Below are positions 26,403-34,612 of a stretch of 64,000 bases of DNA, in pieces. The DNA is from Paenibacillus sp. BJ-4. Lineage in GTDB: Bacteria; Bacillota; Bacilli; Paenibacillales; Paenibacillaceae. The stretch spans positions 62,001 through 126,000 of the forward strand of contig NZ_JAIVEM010000088.1 of NCBI RefSeq assembly GCF_020404765.1. Reading direction: 5' to 3'. The first letter of the stretch is position 1. The number at the start of each line of letters is the position of its first letter. The position numbers and the translations under genes are program-made. The notes below the pieces were generated by a model. That model made no database searches and had not been told where the DNA came from. It saw only the letters and a list, made by a program, of their open reading frames with translations.

Positions 26403-26897
26403 TTATTGAATGATATATTTATAAAACTTTTTATCCACTTTCATAATGGGAAAGCCAACCGGCAATTCATCAAGAGCTATACTAACAAAGCCATTCTTCT
26501 CATAAAAACGATGAGCTGCTACGAATTGTGGCGTTGTTCCAAGGTAGATTTCTTCAATAGCCCTTTCCCTGGCCCAATCTATGGCATGATGCAATAATTG
26601 ATGCGACACATTAAACGCTTGACCTCTATAGCTCTTTTTGACAAACATCTTTCTGAGTGCTGTCTTATGGTCCCCAATATCTAACAAAGCTACAGTCCCC
26701 ACTACGGTTCCTTCACTTAGAGCTACCCAGAAGTTGCCGTTACCTCTCTGATAAAAGCTTTCAATTTCAAGCAGATCTGGCTGATCTTCCTTGGTTATGG
26801 CGATATCATATTCATTTTGTTGAATATGCAAGATTAAATCGACAACCTGTGATTGATACTCGCTTGAATACTCTTTTATAAAGATGCTATTGACCAT
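26403..26897 (-). CDS. GNAT-family N-acetyltransferase
   Basis: A 164-residue acetyltransferase with the GNAT core. The strand WVALSEGTVVGTVALLDIG is near 55-73, then the LRKMFVKKSYRGQAFNVSHQ segment, where VKKSYRGQ replaces the canonical Q/RxxGxG/A acetyl-CoA pyrophosphate loop, and EIYLGTTPQFVAAHRFYEKN with the conserved AxxFYEKxGF end. The acceptor is unknown. ATG 26897 lies nine bases after AGGAG; a GTG one codon upstream is an equal alternative. It is transcribed alone, between the dehydrogenase and the inverted-repeat element. Confidence 0.85.
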   Translation of the reverse strand: MVNSIFIKEYSSEYQSQVVDLILHIQQNEYDIAITKEDQPDLLEIESFYQRGNGNFWVALSEGTVVGTVALLDIGDHKTALRKMFVKKSYRGQAFNVSHQLLHHAIDWARERAIEEIYLGTTPQFVAAHRFYEKNGFVSIALDELPVGFPIMKVDKKFYKYIIQ

Positions 26898-26943
26898 CAC
26901 TGCATTCTCCTATTATCGTTCATTGTTGTGCCTTAATATTACA

Positions 26944-27059
26944 TAACTCAACTTCGCAGCTAGACTTGTGAACACCCACTTGATGTAGCTGGGAAAGCTC
27001 AGTCTCCTTCATAGAGTTGATCCAGTATCAAGGATTATCCAGGTGCGAAAGTTGAGTTA
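26944..27059. repeat. 116-bp element with terminal inverted repeats (MITE-like)
   Basis: Left end TAACTCAACTTCGCA and right end TGCGAAAGTTGAGTTA are inverted copies (15/16, one bulge) bounding about 85 bp with no coding capacity. Size and architecture fit a miniature inverted-repeat element or the fused ends of a deleted insertion sequence. It ends seven bases before the stop codon side of the DUF4132 gene. No target-site duplication longer than TA is evident. Confidence 0.6.
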
Positions 27060-27066
27060 GTACGTC

Positions 27067-30000
27067 CTACGCTTGAAGCTGCGTAAGAATTTGCGGGTCC
27101 TTGATCTTCTGATCCTCAGCCAGCAGCACAATTTTGGATAAAATTTCGGCTGTTCTTGGGTCCTCATCCAGAAACGGCAGGAAGATGCGACCACGGTGCT
27201 GTGAATGCACCGGAATGATATGCAGCGCTCCCTTCGCTTGCTTGTAGACACCACCGCTTCCCAAATGCACCGCATATTCCCCAAGCGTGCCATCTATACG
27301 TGCATAATTTCCATCCAACCGTACATTGCTGATTTTCAGCAAACGCAATGATTCCTGTACAATAACGCTGCGCATTTCAATGGTTGTAAGACTGGCTTCC
27401 GGATCAACGCCGCCCACATGAGCAACACTAACAACCAGATCCACGTCCCGCATGACTTCGGAGAACAGGACAGGAGGAACTTCATCTAACGGAACACTTT
27501 TATACGTTGTCCGATCAAAGAACTGCACCGTTTCCAGCGTAGGTGCCTCGGTGTCCGCTGGTGAGAACCAATCCGCCATGGCGTACAGGTTAGCGATCAG
27601 ATTTTCGGCATAATACACCTTTTGGAGTCCGTCCTCATAGCTGACCGTCCACTGGCGACCCTTCAGCAGGGATACCGTTTTATTCGGCTGTACCTGATGT
27701 CCTGCATATCGGCGGGAAACCGTTGCGCTTGCACGTTCGTCCTCATTCGGCAAGTACAGCTCACGGAACACCTGCTTAAACGGCTGACGAATCTGACGGT
27801 CAAATAAGTCCTTCTGGAAGTCGCCCCAACGGCCGCTTTCGTACAAATGAAGCGGATGGGCGATAATCAGCTTCTCCTCTTCTCCCACAGTATGCTGTTC
27901 AGCAGAAGGAGCAGTCAACACCAACGTATCCTCGTTGAAATATCCAAGATGATCCCCGGCCTTGAATACCAACGTACGTACCAATGGAGCAAGCACAGGA
28001 TTACCCAATAATCCCTTCAGCTCCTTCACCAAGAAAGCCGTACCGGATTCCATAGAGCGTTCCAGCTCTTTGCGGGCTCTTCGGTACTGATCTACCAAAT
28101 CCCCTTTAAGTTCCTTTAAGGCAGCAACATACTCATCCTTCTTAAAACGTGCCGGAATAGACTTCAGCGTCTTCCCTTTGCTGACAACCTCAATGTCTGC
28201 TGCCCCTTCTTCATCAATGACAAGTTGTATCGTTGTGCCCTCTTCCAAGGCATATGGCTCAAAATAAGACCGGAGATCCTCCAGCTTACGTGCTTCCATA
28301 TCCCATACGAGCCGGGTTACGTCATCATAACCTGCATTGCGGGCCAAATTTCCGAGCGCAATCCGCGAGACCACAGCTTCACTAGCCTTACGCTGTGCTC
28401 CAAATTTTTTGCTTTGCTCCAGAAACCGCTGAATAAAGTCATAGCGGTCCCGTACATCCGGTTCAGAAGGCCCTGCAAGTGGAATCAGACTGTAGGTGAG
28501 CAAATGATCCTTATTCCGTTTGTCTTCCACGGATTGTTTTATTTCATCCAGCTTCAGCTTGCCCAGCGTCGCATCTGCAAACAACTGCGATCGGCGATGA
28601 TTGGCTCCAGCCGAAATATACTTTGCACAATCGTACAGCAGGTCAAATCGCTCTTCGCCCAACGTCTCATAGGCTTCATGGAACCAGTGAATATCGAAGG
28701 CGCCGTCATTAAAATCCTGCGGAGCAATCGGCGAATAATGAGCTACAATCGTCTCCTTTTCAGCCGAAAAGCCTTCATTAATATGTGCATGGAAGTACCA
28801 TGCCGCACTGCGAAGCCCTTCCCATCCTAGATAATTCGCTACAATCTCAATCCACTGCGGAGCATACATCGCTGCCTCCAGCAGACGTTTATCCGTAATT
28901 TTAGCGTTTTTCAGCTTTTCCTTGAGCAGCATGGCATCTTCGCCTTCACTCGGATAACACACCTTCAGCAAGTGGCTGAACGATTCCTTTTTGGTAATAC
29001 GATCACCGTAGCCGTACACATAACCTCGTACGAACGTCTCCTTATCAAGACCTTCCAGAATACGGATGAAATATTCCATGCCTTCAATCCGCTTCAGACC
29101 CATAACCTTTGGCGTAGCCTCGGTAGGCAAATCACCTCGAGCCAATTCAACCTCCAGCAGCCGATCAATAGCCGTACGCCGTATTTCTATAAATTCTGGC
29201 GAGCTGGTAATCCAAGTATTACGTGCGTTTGTTAAGGAACCCATATGACTGCGGCTATTACTGCCAGCCAGCAGTTCCCGATATACTTCCCCTACACCAA
29301 TCAATCCGTCTCCATATGCCTTGAAATAATCCTCCAGATCCAGCGGCGAATAATAACGATTTTCTGATCCTGGCAGTTTTGAATAGTTCACAAAGGTATG
29401 GAAAAATCGCTTAAAGGACTTACCATCATGAATCCGCCCCTTCTCCAGTGCCACCCACGGGCTGGCTAATAGATGAAGCATGCCCATGTCCTCAGCAGGT
29501 CTGTCCTTGGGCATGGCCTGCATCAATGCATTTAAGGCAAGGTCAATTACGTCAAATGTTTCCTCACCGGATGTATCCGGGAAATAAGCATTGATCAGTG
29601 TGCTTACTTGACTGGAATAGGTCAGCTCCGCCATCCACTTCTGAACCTCGTTAATCCGGTCCAAAGGATACATTTGCTCGGCGAAGTCTTTACGCCACCC
29701 TTCCAGCAGCTTGTGCTTGCTTCGTTCTAAATAGTCCATATTGGAGAAATAACGGTAGTAGCGATCCAGTGTTTGATCCATTGGCTCCAATCGGTCATAA
29801 AACACAAGCTCCAGTAGTTCACGCGCTCCAATGCCGCTCTCCTGCAAATAACGGTTCCATTCCTCATAAAGAGGATATAAAGACAGCCTGGAATCTACTT
29901 CTTCATCGACCTGAACCAACCGTAGAGGACGAAGGTTTGTCCCAATGAGCAGCGTCTCTTTGTAGCCCGAATAGTATTCCGCAGTATATTCTACATCACG

Positions 30001-32031
30001 ATGACGATGGACAAGCTCATCCAGTCCACTCAAGAATTGCTTGAGCTTCTCCAATGAACAAACAAAAATATCGGCCAATCGGAAATCGCCCAAATCAGCT
30101 TTCTCCTCCAGCCAAGCCTCCCCGGCATTCGGATCGTACAGACCAAAGCCATTTGCTCCTGTATAAGCCTCCTCCTGCCCCAGCTTGGATAGCAGCTGCT
30201 CCTCTTTGGCTGTCGGTTGCTGGATGATATCCGCCAAAGCCCGCAGGCGTTCATATTGTTCTGCACGCTCAGGGTCTGCATATATTTTCGTCAATATTTC
30301 CAGTCCACCCAATCGTTGCAGCTCCGCCTTGGCTTTGAGCAGCCGTTCGAGCGAGCCAGCCAAAGGTTCCTGCGGCTGTGAGAGCAGCACACCAATGACA
30401 CTTTGCCGTAGAGAGCCCGTCTTAAGCTTTAATAAAGCCTCCATCTGCTGCATTTCTGCTTCCGACAGGATCAGCTTACGCGCCTTGGCAACAGCGAACT
30501 CACGAATGCTCATGCTTTTGTCGGACAAGCAGGAAAAAATAAAATCACGTTGCACCTTATCATCAGGTTTTTCTACAAAATGATTCAGCAGCTCGCCGCG
30601 CAGGTTAGAGCTAATCTGATCCTTCAAGGCTATGATTTCCCCAATCCAGTCTGCATCCATATCATACCCAGCGAGATACAGCATTTTTTGAATTGGAGCA
30701 TCCGAGCGATGATAAACGTTTACAAAATCCAGTACCTTGGAGTGATCGGTGGACTCCCCCTTTTTCATATGTACAAACAGGGCATGCAGTCGCTCAAAAT
30801 CCTTGTGCCGCTCCTCTTTGCTATCCAGCAAAGGAGTATGCGCTACTTTAACGATCCGATCCGCGACTGTCCCGCCTTCTACCCATTCATAAAAATAATG
30901 ACTTGTATAGTTCTTCAGTATCCAATATTGAAGCTCCGGGTCCGTCTGGTCCAAATATTCTCTGGCAACTCCGAGACGTACATCCTTGTTCTCACTATTA
31001 GACAGCACATAAAGTGCTACGATTTTCTGATAAGGGGCTCCCTGCTCCATGAGTTGCCGCACTTGCCCATACAAGTCACGTTCCTCATGCACTGCCGTAG
31101 CCCACAGACTCATGTAGACTTCATTGGCATTTGGACTGGTCAACCACTCTTGGCGCCGCTCACTATGGGTCAATGCTTCATAAGCCTGCTCGATCAGTTG
31201 GCGAACCACCCGCTGATTGGCAGATTCCAGTCCCATACCTGTCCATACCGCGAGCGCCCGCACCACTGAGCTGTAACGAATGAAGTCTTGGTCTATAATC
31301 AACTTCAACAGATATACAAGAGCCCCCGGAGTTCCTTCATCCATTTGCTCCACAATGCTTTGGCGCAATCCTTCTTGAAGCTTGGCTGCTGTCAGCAGCT
31401 CGCCAATCATGTGATAATGCTCCTCCTGATGGCTCAAGAGCAGTCCTTTAATCATGCCGCGCGTAAGGAATGCCGCCTGATTATCGCCATAAATAATACC
31501 TTTTAACGCCACAAGCACCTGTGAATTACCGCTATCCAGCTCATAGGCTATCCAATCACTAATCGCCTCCTGAATCCGGTAATCCCTGCCTTGTTCATAA
31601 TCCTTTTTCGTTAAATAATCCATAATGGAGAAACCGATCCAGTCCATTCGGATCAACTGCACCATTCTTTTATAAATCCGCGAAGTATGAGCCGTAATAT
31701 CCGAGGTGCGAAACGGTTTACGCTCATACCCTGTACTGTACGGATATTCCGTCACGTGCTCCGTTATATGTGCAAACACATTGCCTGCTGTTCGTCCAAT
31801 CAGCTGACGCAACACCTCTGCCAGTGGCTTGAATAGCGGTTCTCCGCTTTCTGCAGCCTGTGCTTTCAATATTCGCTGGCATTCGTTAAAAGGCTCCTCG
31901 TCCTCGTGTATGTAAGGAAGCTGTCCCAGTTCTATAACATACTGCGCCAACTCCTGTTGTTGTCCATCCAGTTGCGCCGCGCGCTCCTTCAGTATGGTGA
32001 AATATTCCTGCTCATTTTTCTCCTGATGCAT
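27067..32031 (-). CDS. DUF4132 domain-containing giant protein
   Basis: A 1654-residue cytoplasmic protein without signal peptide or membrane helices. Most of it is alpha-helical and HEAT-like, with repeats such as QRDFIFSCLSDKSMSIREFA near 500. The C-terminal 200 residues form the recognisable DUF4132 region: ENLIANLYAMADWFSP, a VPPVLFSEVMRDVDLVVSVA segment, VRLDGNYARIDGTLGEYAVH, and GRIFLPFLDEDPRTAEILSK. DUF4132 occurs in E. coli YehI/MolR, usually with a WGR domain and near MoxR AAA and VWA genes of predicted conflict or stress systems. Neither a WGR domain nor those partners are seen here. It starts 15 bases after a small beta-grasp-like gene, behind GAGGGGG, and is cotranscribed with it. 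Function unknown. Confidence 0.85.
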   Translation of the reverse strand: MHQEKNEQEYFTILKERAAQLDGQQQELAQYVIELGQLPYIHEDEEPFNECQRILKAQAAESGEPLFKPLAEVLRQLIGRTAGNVFAHITEHVTEYPYSTGYERKPFRTSDITAHTSRIYKRMVQLIRMDWIGFSIMDYLTKKDYEQGRDYRIQEAISDWIAYELDSGNSQVLVALKGIIYGDNQAAFLTRGMIKGLLLSHQEEHYHMIGELLTAAKLQEGLRQSIVEQMDEGTPGALVYLLKLIIDQDFIRYSSVVRALAVWTGMGLESANQRVVRQLIEQAYEALTHSERRQEWLTSPNANEVYMSLWATAVHEERDLYGQVRQLMEQGAPYQKIVALYVLSNSENKDVRLGVAREYLDQTDPELQYWILKNYTSHYFYEWVEGGTVADRIVKVAHTPLLDSKEERHKDFERLHALFVHMKKGESTDHSKVLDFVNVYHRSDAPIQKMLYLAGYDMDADWIGEIIALKDQISSNLRGELLNHFVEKPDDKVQRDFIFSCLSDKSMSIREFAVAKARKLILSEAEMQQMEALLKLKTGSLRQSVIGVLLSQPQEPLAGSLERLLKAKAELQRLGGLEILTKIYADPERAEQYERLRALADIIQQPTAKEEQLLSKLGQEEAYTGANGFGLYDPNAGEAWLEEKADLGDFRLADIFVCSLEKLKQFLSGLDELVHRHRDVEYTAEYYSGYKETLLIGTNLRPLRLVQVDEEVDSRLSLYPLYEEWNRYLQESGIGARELLELVFYDRLEPMDQTLDRYYRYFSNMDYLERSKHKLLEGWRKDFAEQMYPLDRINEVQKWMAELTYSSQVSTLINAYFPDTSGEETFDVIDLALNALMQAMPKDRPAEDMGMLHLLASPWVALEKGRIHDGKSFKRFFHTFVNYSKLPGSENRYYSPLDLEDYFKAYGDGLIGVGEVYRELLAGSNSRSHMGSLTNARNTWITSSPEFIEIRRTAIDRLLEVELARGDLPTEATPKVMGLKRIEGMEYFIRILEGLDKETFVRGYVYGYGDRITKKESFSHLLKVCYPSEGEDAMLLKEKLKNAKITDKRLLEAAMYAPQWIEIVANYLGWEGLRSAAWYFHAHINEGFSAEKETIVAHYSPIAPQDFNDGAFDIHWFHEAYETLGEERFDLLYDCAKYISAGANHRRSQLFADATLGKLKLDEIKQSVEDKRNKDHLLTYSLIPLAGPSEPDVRDRYDFIQRFLEQSKKFGAQRKASEAVVSRIALGNLARNAGYDDVTRLVWDMEARKLEDLRSYFEPYALEEGTTIQLVIDEEGAADIEVVSKGKTLKSIPARFKKDEYVAALKELKGDLVDQYRRARKELERSMESGTAFLVKELKGLLGNPVLAPLVRTLVFKAGDHLGYFNEDTLVLTAPSAEQHTVGEEEKLIIAHPLHLYESGRWGDFQKDLFDRQIRQPFKQVFRELYLPNEDERASATVSRRYAGHQVQPNKTVSLLKGRQWTVSYEDGLQKVYYAENLIANLYAMADWFSPADTEAPTLETVQFFDRTTYKSVPLDEVPPVLFSEVMRDVDLVVSVAHVGGVDPEASLTTIEMRSVIVQESLRLLKISNVRLDGNYARIDGTLGEYAVHLGSGGVYKQAKGALHIIPVHSQHRGRIFLPFLDEDPRTAEILSKIVLLAEDQKIKDPQILTQLQA

Positions 32032-32046
32032 ATTTCATTTCCCCCT

Positions 32047-32466
32047 CTACCATAGGCCTCCGGCCAGCATTGTAAAACGTATAAATACAATCTCGTCTCC
32101 ATCCTCCAGCAACAAAGGAGCATCTGGTTCAGTAGCTTCCTCGTCACGTACAAAAACTCTGTATAAACCATCTTCAAAAGCCTGCATCGCTGTGTCTACA
32201 GCATTCTGAATATCAGGTATTGCATCATTATAAATGGAACCGAATCCGACCTTGCCTGTCTCTCCTTGCATTTGAATTTCCTCCCCTGTGAGGAAAGGAA
32301 TCAGTGCGACGCTATCCTGCTTTTCCCGCAGTCTTCGGACATTCAGGGCAACCGTTGCCGCAATCAGCTCTCGTAAGTTTTGCGGCACAGGACTCAGCTC
32401 CATTTCTTGCCGTGCGAGTGCTGGCTTGCGTCTCCCCAAACTTTTTACAGTTACAACCAGCTTCAT
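32047..32466 (-). CDS. small beta-grasp-like protein ending in Gly-Gly-Leu-Trp
   Basis: A 139-residue protein not recognised as a named family. The predicted order of elements is strand (KLVVTVKSLG), strand (ARQEMELSP), long helix (LRELIAATVALNVRRLREKQ), an insert with a GKVGFGSIYND turn and a second helix (IQNAVDTAMQAFEDG), then strands LYRVFVRDEEA and DGDEIVFIRFTMLAGG followed by Leu-Trp. A strand-strand-helix-strand-strand layout with a closing GDEIxFIxxxxxGG resembles ubiquitin, ThiS and MoaD. The two residues after Gly-Gly are like those of precursors that need trimming. This is inference from pattern only. ATG 32466 is preferred (GGGGAA ribosome site). It is the first gene of the operon with the DUF4132 gene. 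Confidence 0.7.
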   Translation of the reverse strand: MKLVVTVKSLGRRKPALARQEMELSPVPQNLRELIAATVALNVRRLREKQDSVALIPFLTGEEIQMQGETGKVGFGSIYNDAIPDIQNAVDTAMQAFEDGLYRVFVRDEEATEPDAPLLLEDGDEIVFIRFTMLAGGLW

Positions 32467-32712
32467 AACGTTCCCCTTCCTTCTTACTTCCACTTTTGAT
32501 CCGTTGTCAGCTGAATTTTTTGACCGCTACAAAAAAATGTTAACAAAACCAAAAACGAATGTTTGTTCGTATATTTATTTTAATATGCTCACAAGCATTC
32601 CTCCATCGCCCTTAATGACCAAAATTTATAGCAGTGTCGTACGCTGAAAGCTTAAAAACTAAGACTTTATACCCTGTTTTCGCCAAAAAATATCCATATA
32701 AAGGGTAGAAAA
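32467..32712. other. promoter region of the DUF4132 operon
   Basis: About 250 bp with no gene. It is AT-rich and carries the SOS-like box at 32556-32569. The rest of the gap to metQ (32713-32813) is the metQ terminator and trailer. Confidence 0.5.
32556..32569. promoter_or_regulatory. LexA (SOS) box-like site
   Basis: On the minus strand CGAACAAACATTCG matches the Gram-positive SOS consensus CGAACRNRYGTTYG at 13 of 14 positions (A for G at position 10). It lies about 90 bases upstream of the operon start codon in an AT-rich promoter-like region, a position from which LexA could repress. Confidence 0.5.
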
Positions 32713-32773
32713 GAAAAAGACCTGCACAAGGAATTTCATCTGCTCACACAGACTTCATTACCTTATACAGGTC
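32713..32773 (-). terminator. terminator of metQ
   Basis: GACCTGtatAAGG pairs with CCTTgtgCAGGTC around a long loop, followed on the minus strand by TTTTTC. It starts about 40 bases after the metQ stop at 32814. Confidence 0.75.
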
Positions 32774-32813
32774 ACATTTTCACTATAAAGCGTTTTTTCA
32801 AAGCACTTGTTTT

Positions 32814-33671
32814 TTAAAATGCTGGAACGACGCTGTCCTTGTAATGATCCTCAAAAAATTTGCGAACCTCCGGTCCGGTCATACGTTTCGCCAGCTTTTG
32901 AATCGCGTCGGAATTCGCATTATCCTTGCGCGCTACCAGATTAATGGCAAAGTGGGCATCATCCTTTTCCGTAATCAGCGCGTCCTTCTTCGGCGTCAGA
33001 CCCAGCGGCTTGGCATAGGCAGGATACATGGCAGCCATGTCCACATCATCCAGTGACCGCGCCAGCATCAACAGATCCACTTCTTTAAACACAAACTTTT
33101 TCTTGTTCTCAATAATATCAGCCTGTGTAGCATTATAGCCTACACCTTCTTTAAGCTTGATCAGGCCGTTTTGCTCCATCATGACTAAAGAGCGCCCGGT
33201 ATTAGCCGGATCATTGGCAATAGCAATGGTCGCACCTTCAGGCAGGTCTTTAATGTTCTTGTATTTTTTGGAGTACGCGCCATAGATGGCGTTGTAAATC
33301 GGTTTTACCGCTACCAGATCGGCCTTGTTGCTTTCATTATATTGTTGCATAAAAGGGGCGTGCTGGAAGAAGTTCGCATCCACTTCGTGACTTGCCAAAG
33401 CGTTGTTCGGCTGGATATTGTCCGACAGCACGACGATTTCCAGATTGACTCCGTCCTGTTTAAGCAGCGGTTTTACGATATCCAGCACATCGGTCATCGG
33501 TGGGATCAGTGTCGCTACTTTCAAGGTCACTTCTTTTTGGGAAGTCGCTTCTTTAGATTGTGTTTCTTGCGCTGCCTGCTTTTGACCACCGCATCCAGCA
33601 ACCAATAGCATAACGACAGCTAATAGTGTAAGTAATTTCAGATTCGTTTTCATGTTGTTTTTGCGACTCAT
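32814..33671 (-). CDS. metQ: MetQ/NlpA methionine ABC transporter substrate-binding lipoprotein
   Basis: A 285-residue lipoprotein. Lipobox LLVAGC puts the lipidated Cys at about residue 27. The mature part has the NlpA fold: VTLKVATLIPPMTDVLDIVK, DNIQPNNALASHEVDANFFQ then HAPFMQQYN, the IANDPANTGRSLVMMEQNGL ligand segment near 155-174, and NLVARKDNANS near the end. It captures D- or L-methionine outside the membrane for MetNI. Starting at ATG 33671 uses GGAGGT ten bases upstream; an in-frame ATG at 33653 is less well placed. It is the last gene of metN-metI-metQ, separated from metI by 277 bp that hold a large inverted-repeat structure. Confidence 0.93.
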   Translation of the reverse strand: MSRKNNMKTNLKLLTLLAVVMLLVAGCGGQKQAAQETQSKEATSQKEVTLKVATLIPPMTDVLDIVKPLLKQDGVNLEIVVLSDNIQPNNALASHEVDANFFQHAPFMQQYNESNKADLVAVKPIYNAIYGAYSKKYKNIKDLPEGATIAIANDPANTGRSLVMMEQNGLIKLKEGVGYNATQADIIENKKKFVFKEVDLLMLARSLDDVDMAAMYPAYAKPLGLTPKKDALITEKDDAHFAINLVARKDNANSDAIQKLAKRMTGPEVRKFFEDHYKDSVVPAF

Positions 33672-33748
33672 TCGATGTGGAACCTCCAAGTAAATTGTGA
33701 TTGGGAAGATAAGAAGTGAGTTACAGAGGAGCCGCAGCCGCTTCGCGT

Positions 33749-33864
33749 GCAGATTGTTCTTCTGATCGCTGTTACCCCCGGATTTTTTTCATTTTAAGAA
33801 ACCATTACAAGGTAAAAATCCGGGGGTAAAGGCGAACGCTACCGCTTCTCCAGAACAATTCTGC
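33749..33864. repeat. nested inverted-repeat element between metI and metQ
   Basis: A perfect 16-bp core stem TTACCCCCGGATTTTT / AAAAATCCGGGGGTAA (33772-33787 and 33814-33829) lies inside a second pair, GCAGATTGTTCT (33749-33760) and AGAACAATTCTGC (33852-33864). The stretches between the pairs are partly complementary too. It has no coding capacity. It could be a mobile palindromic element or an RNA fold that attenuates or protects the mRNA upstream of metQ. The A/T run inside the core could also act as a terminator in either direction. Confidence 0.75.
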
Positions 33865-33948
33865 CCGCTCCGCTTTTGAGGTACTGTAAAGTCATTTTTA
33901 CTTCCCATAGTGGGTGGTGCAAGTGTAGTGAAAAGTTACATTTCCGCA

Positions 33949-34611
33949 CTATCGTTTATCGATTCGGCGGGATATTGTGCTTCCGGTGAACTGGATCGTT
34001 TGTACGAAAATGATCATGACAACGATGGTGAACGCCATCAAGCCTGTTTCGAACCGCTGGTAGCCGTAGCGGATGGCAAAATCGCCTACCCCGCCGCCGC
34101 CCACAATGCCCATCACTGTGGAGTAGGAGATGAAGCTGATGGTCGACGTGGTCAAACCCAGTACAAGCCCGGAACGGGCTTCCACGTACAGAAATTTGAA
34201 AATTAGCTGGAGAGTAGACGCTCCCATAGAAGTAGCGGCTTCAATCACGCCCTTGGGTACATCCAGCAATGATTGCTCCACCAGCCTTGAATAATAGGCG
34301 ATGGCTACCACTGACAAGGGAACCGTAGCAGCCATCGTACCCAGCGCCGTCCCTACGACCAGACGTGTAAATGGAATCATAAATACGACAAGCAGTAAAA
34401 AGGGAAACGAGCGGATGATATTGACCAGACTGTTCAGTATGGTGAACAGCAGTCGATTTTCGTATTTTTGCCCTTTGCCGCACAAATATAAAATCGTTCC
34501 TGCCGGAAGGCCCAATAGTACAGCAGCTGCGATGGAAATCCCCACCATGATAAACGTCTCTCCGATGGCCTTCCATATCTCAGACTGATACTGTGCAATA
34601 ATGCTCAACAT
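33949..34611 (-). CDS. metI: methionine ABC transporter permease MetI (MetP)
   Basis: A 220-residue permease with five hydrophobic segments. Landmarks are the VNIIRSFPFLLLVVFMIPFT region near 68-87 and the cytoplasmic EAA loop GVIEAATSMGASTLQLIFKF near 125-144, which docks to MetN. It ends SRRIDKR, as in the family. ATG 34611 directly follows the metN stop; an in-frame GTG at 34629, overlapping metN, is an alternative start. It transports methionine with metN (upstream) and metQ (downstream). Confidence 0.92.
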   Translation of the reverse strand: MLSIIAQYQSEIWKAIGETFIMVGISIAAAVLLGLPAGTILYLCGKGQKYENRLLFTILNSLVNIIRSFPFLLLVVFMIPFTRLVVGTALGTMAATVPLSVVAIAYYSRLVEQSLLDVPKGVIEAATSMGASTLQLIFKFLYVEARSGLVLGLTTSTISFISYSTVMGIVGGGGVGDFAIRYGYQRFETGLMAFTIVVMIIFVQTIQFTGSTISRRIDKR

Positions 34612-34612
34612 G

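Noticed and set aside
26310..26597. A 95-codon plus-strand frame between the dehydrogenase and acetyltransferase genes
   Set aside because: Most of it is antisense to the GNAT gene. The first 30 codons (MLWLAAAERRGEPLSQIL) look somewhat protein-like but I could not tie them to a family.
33910..34206. A 98-codon plus-strand frame opposite metI
   Set aside because: It is the mirror of the metI coding sequence and lacks a ribosome site.
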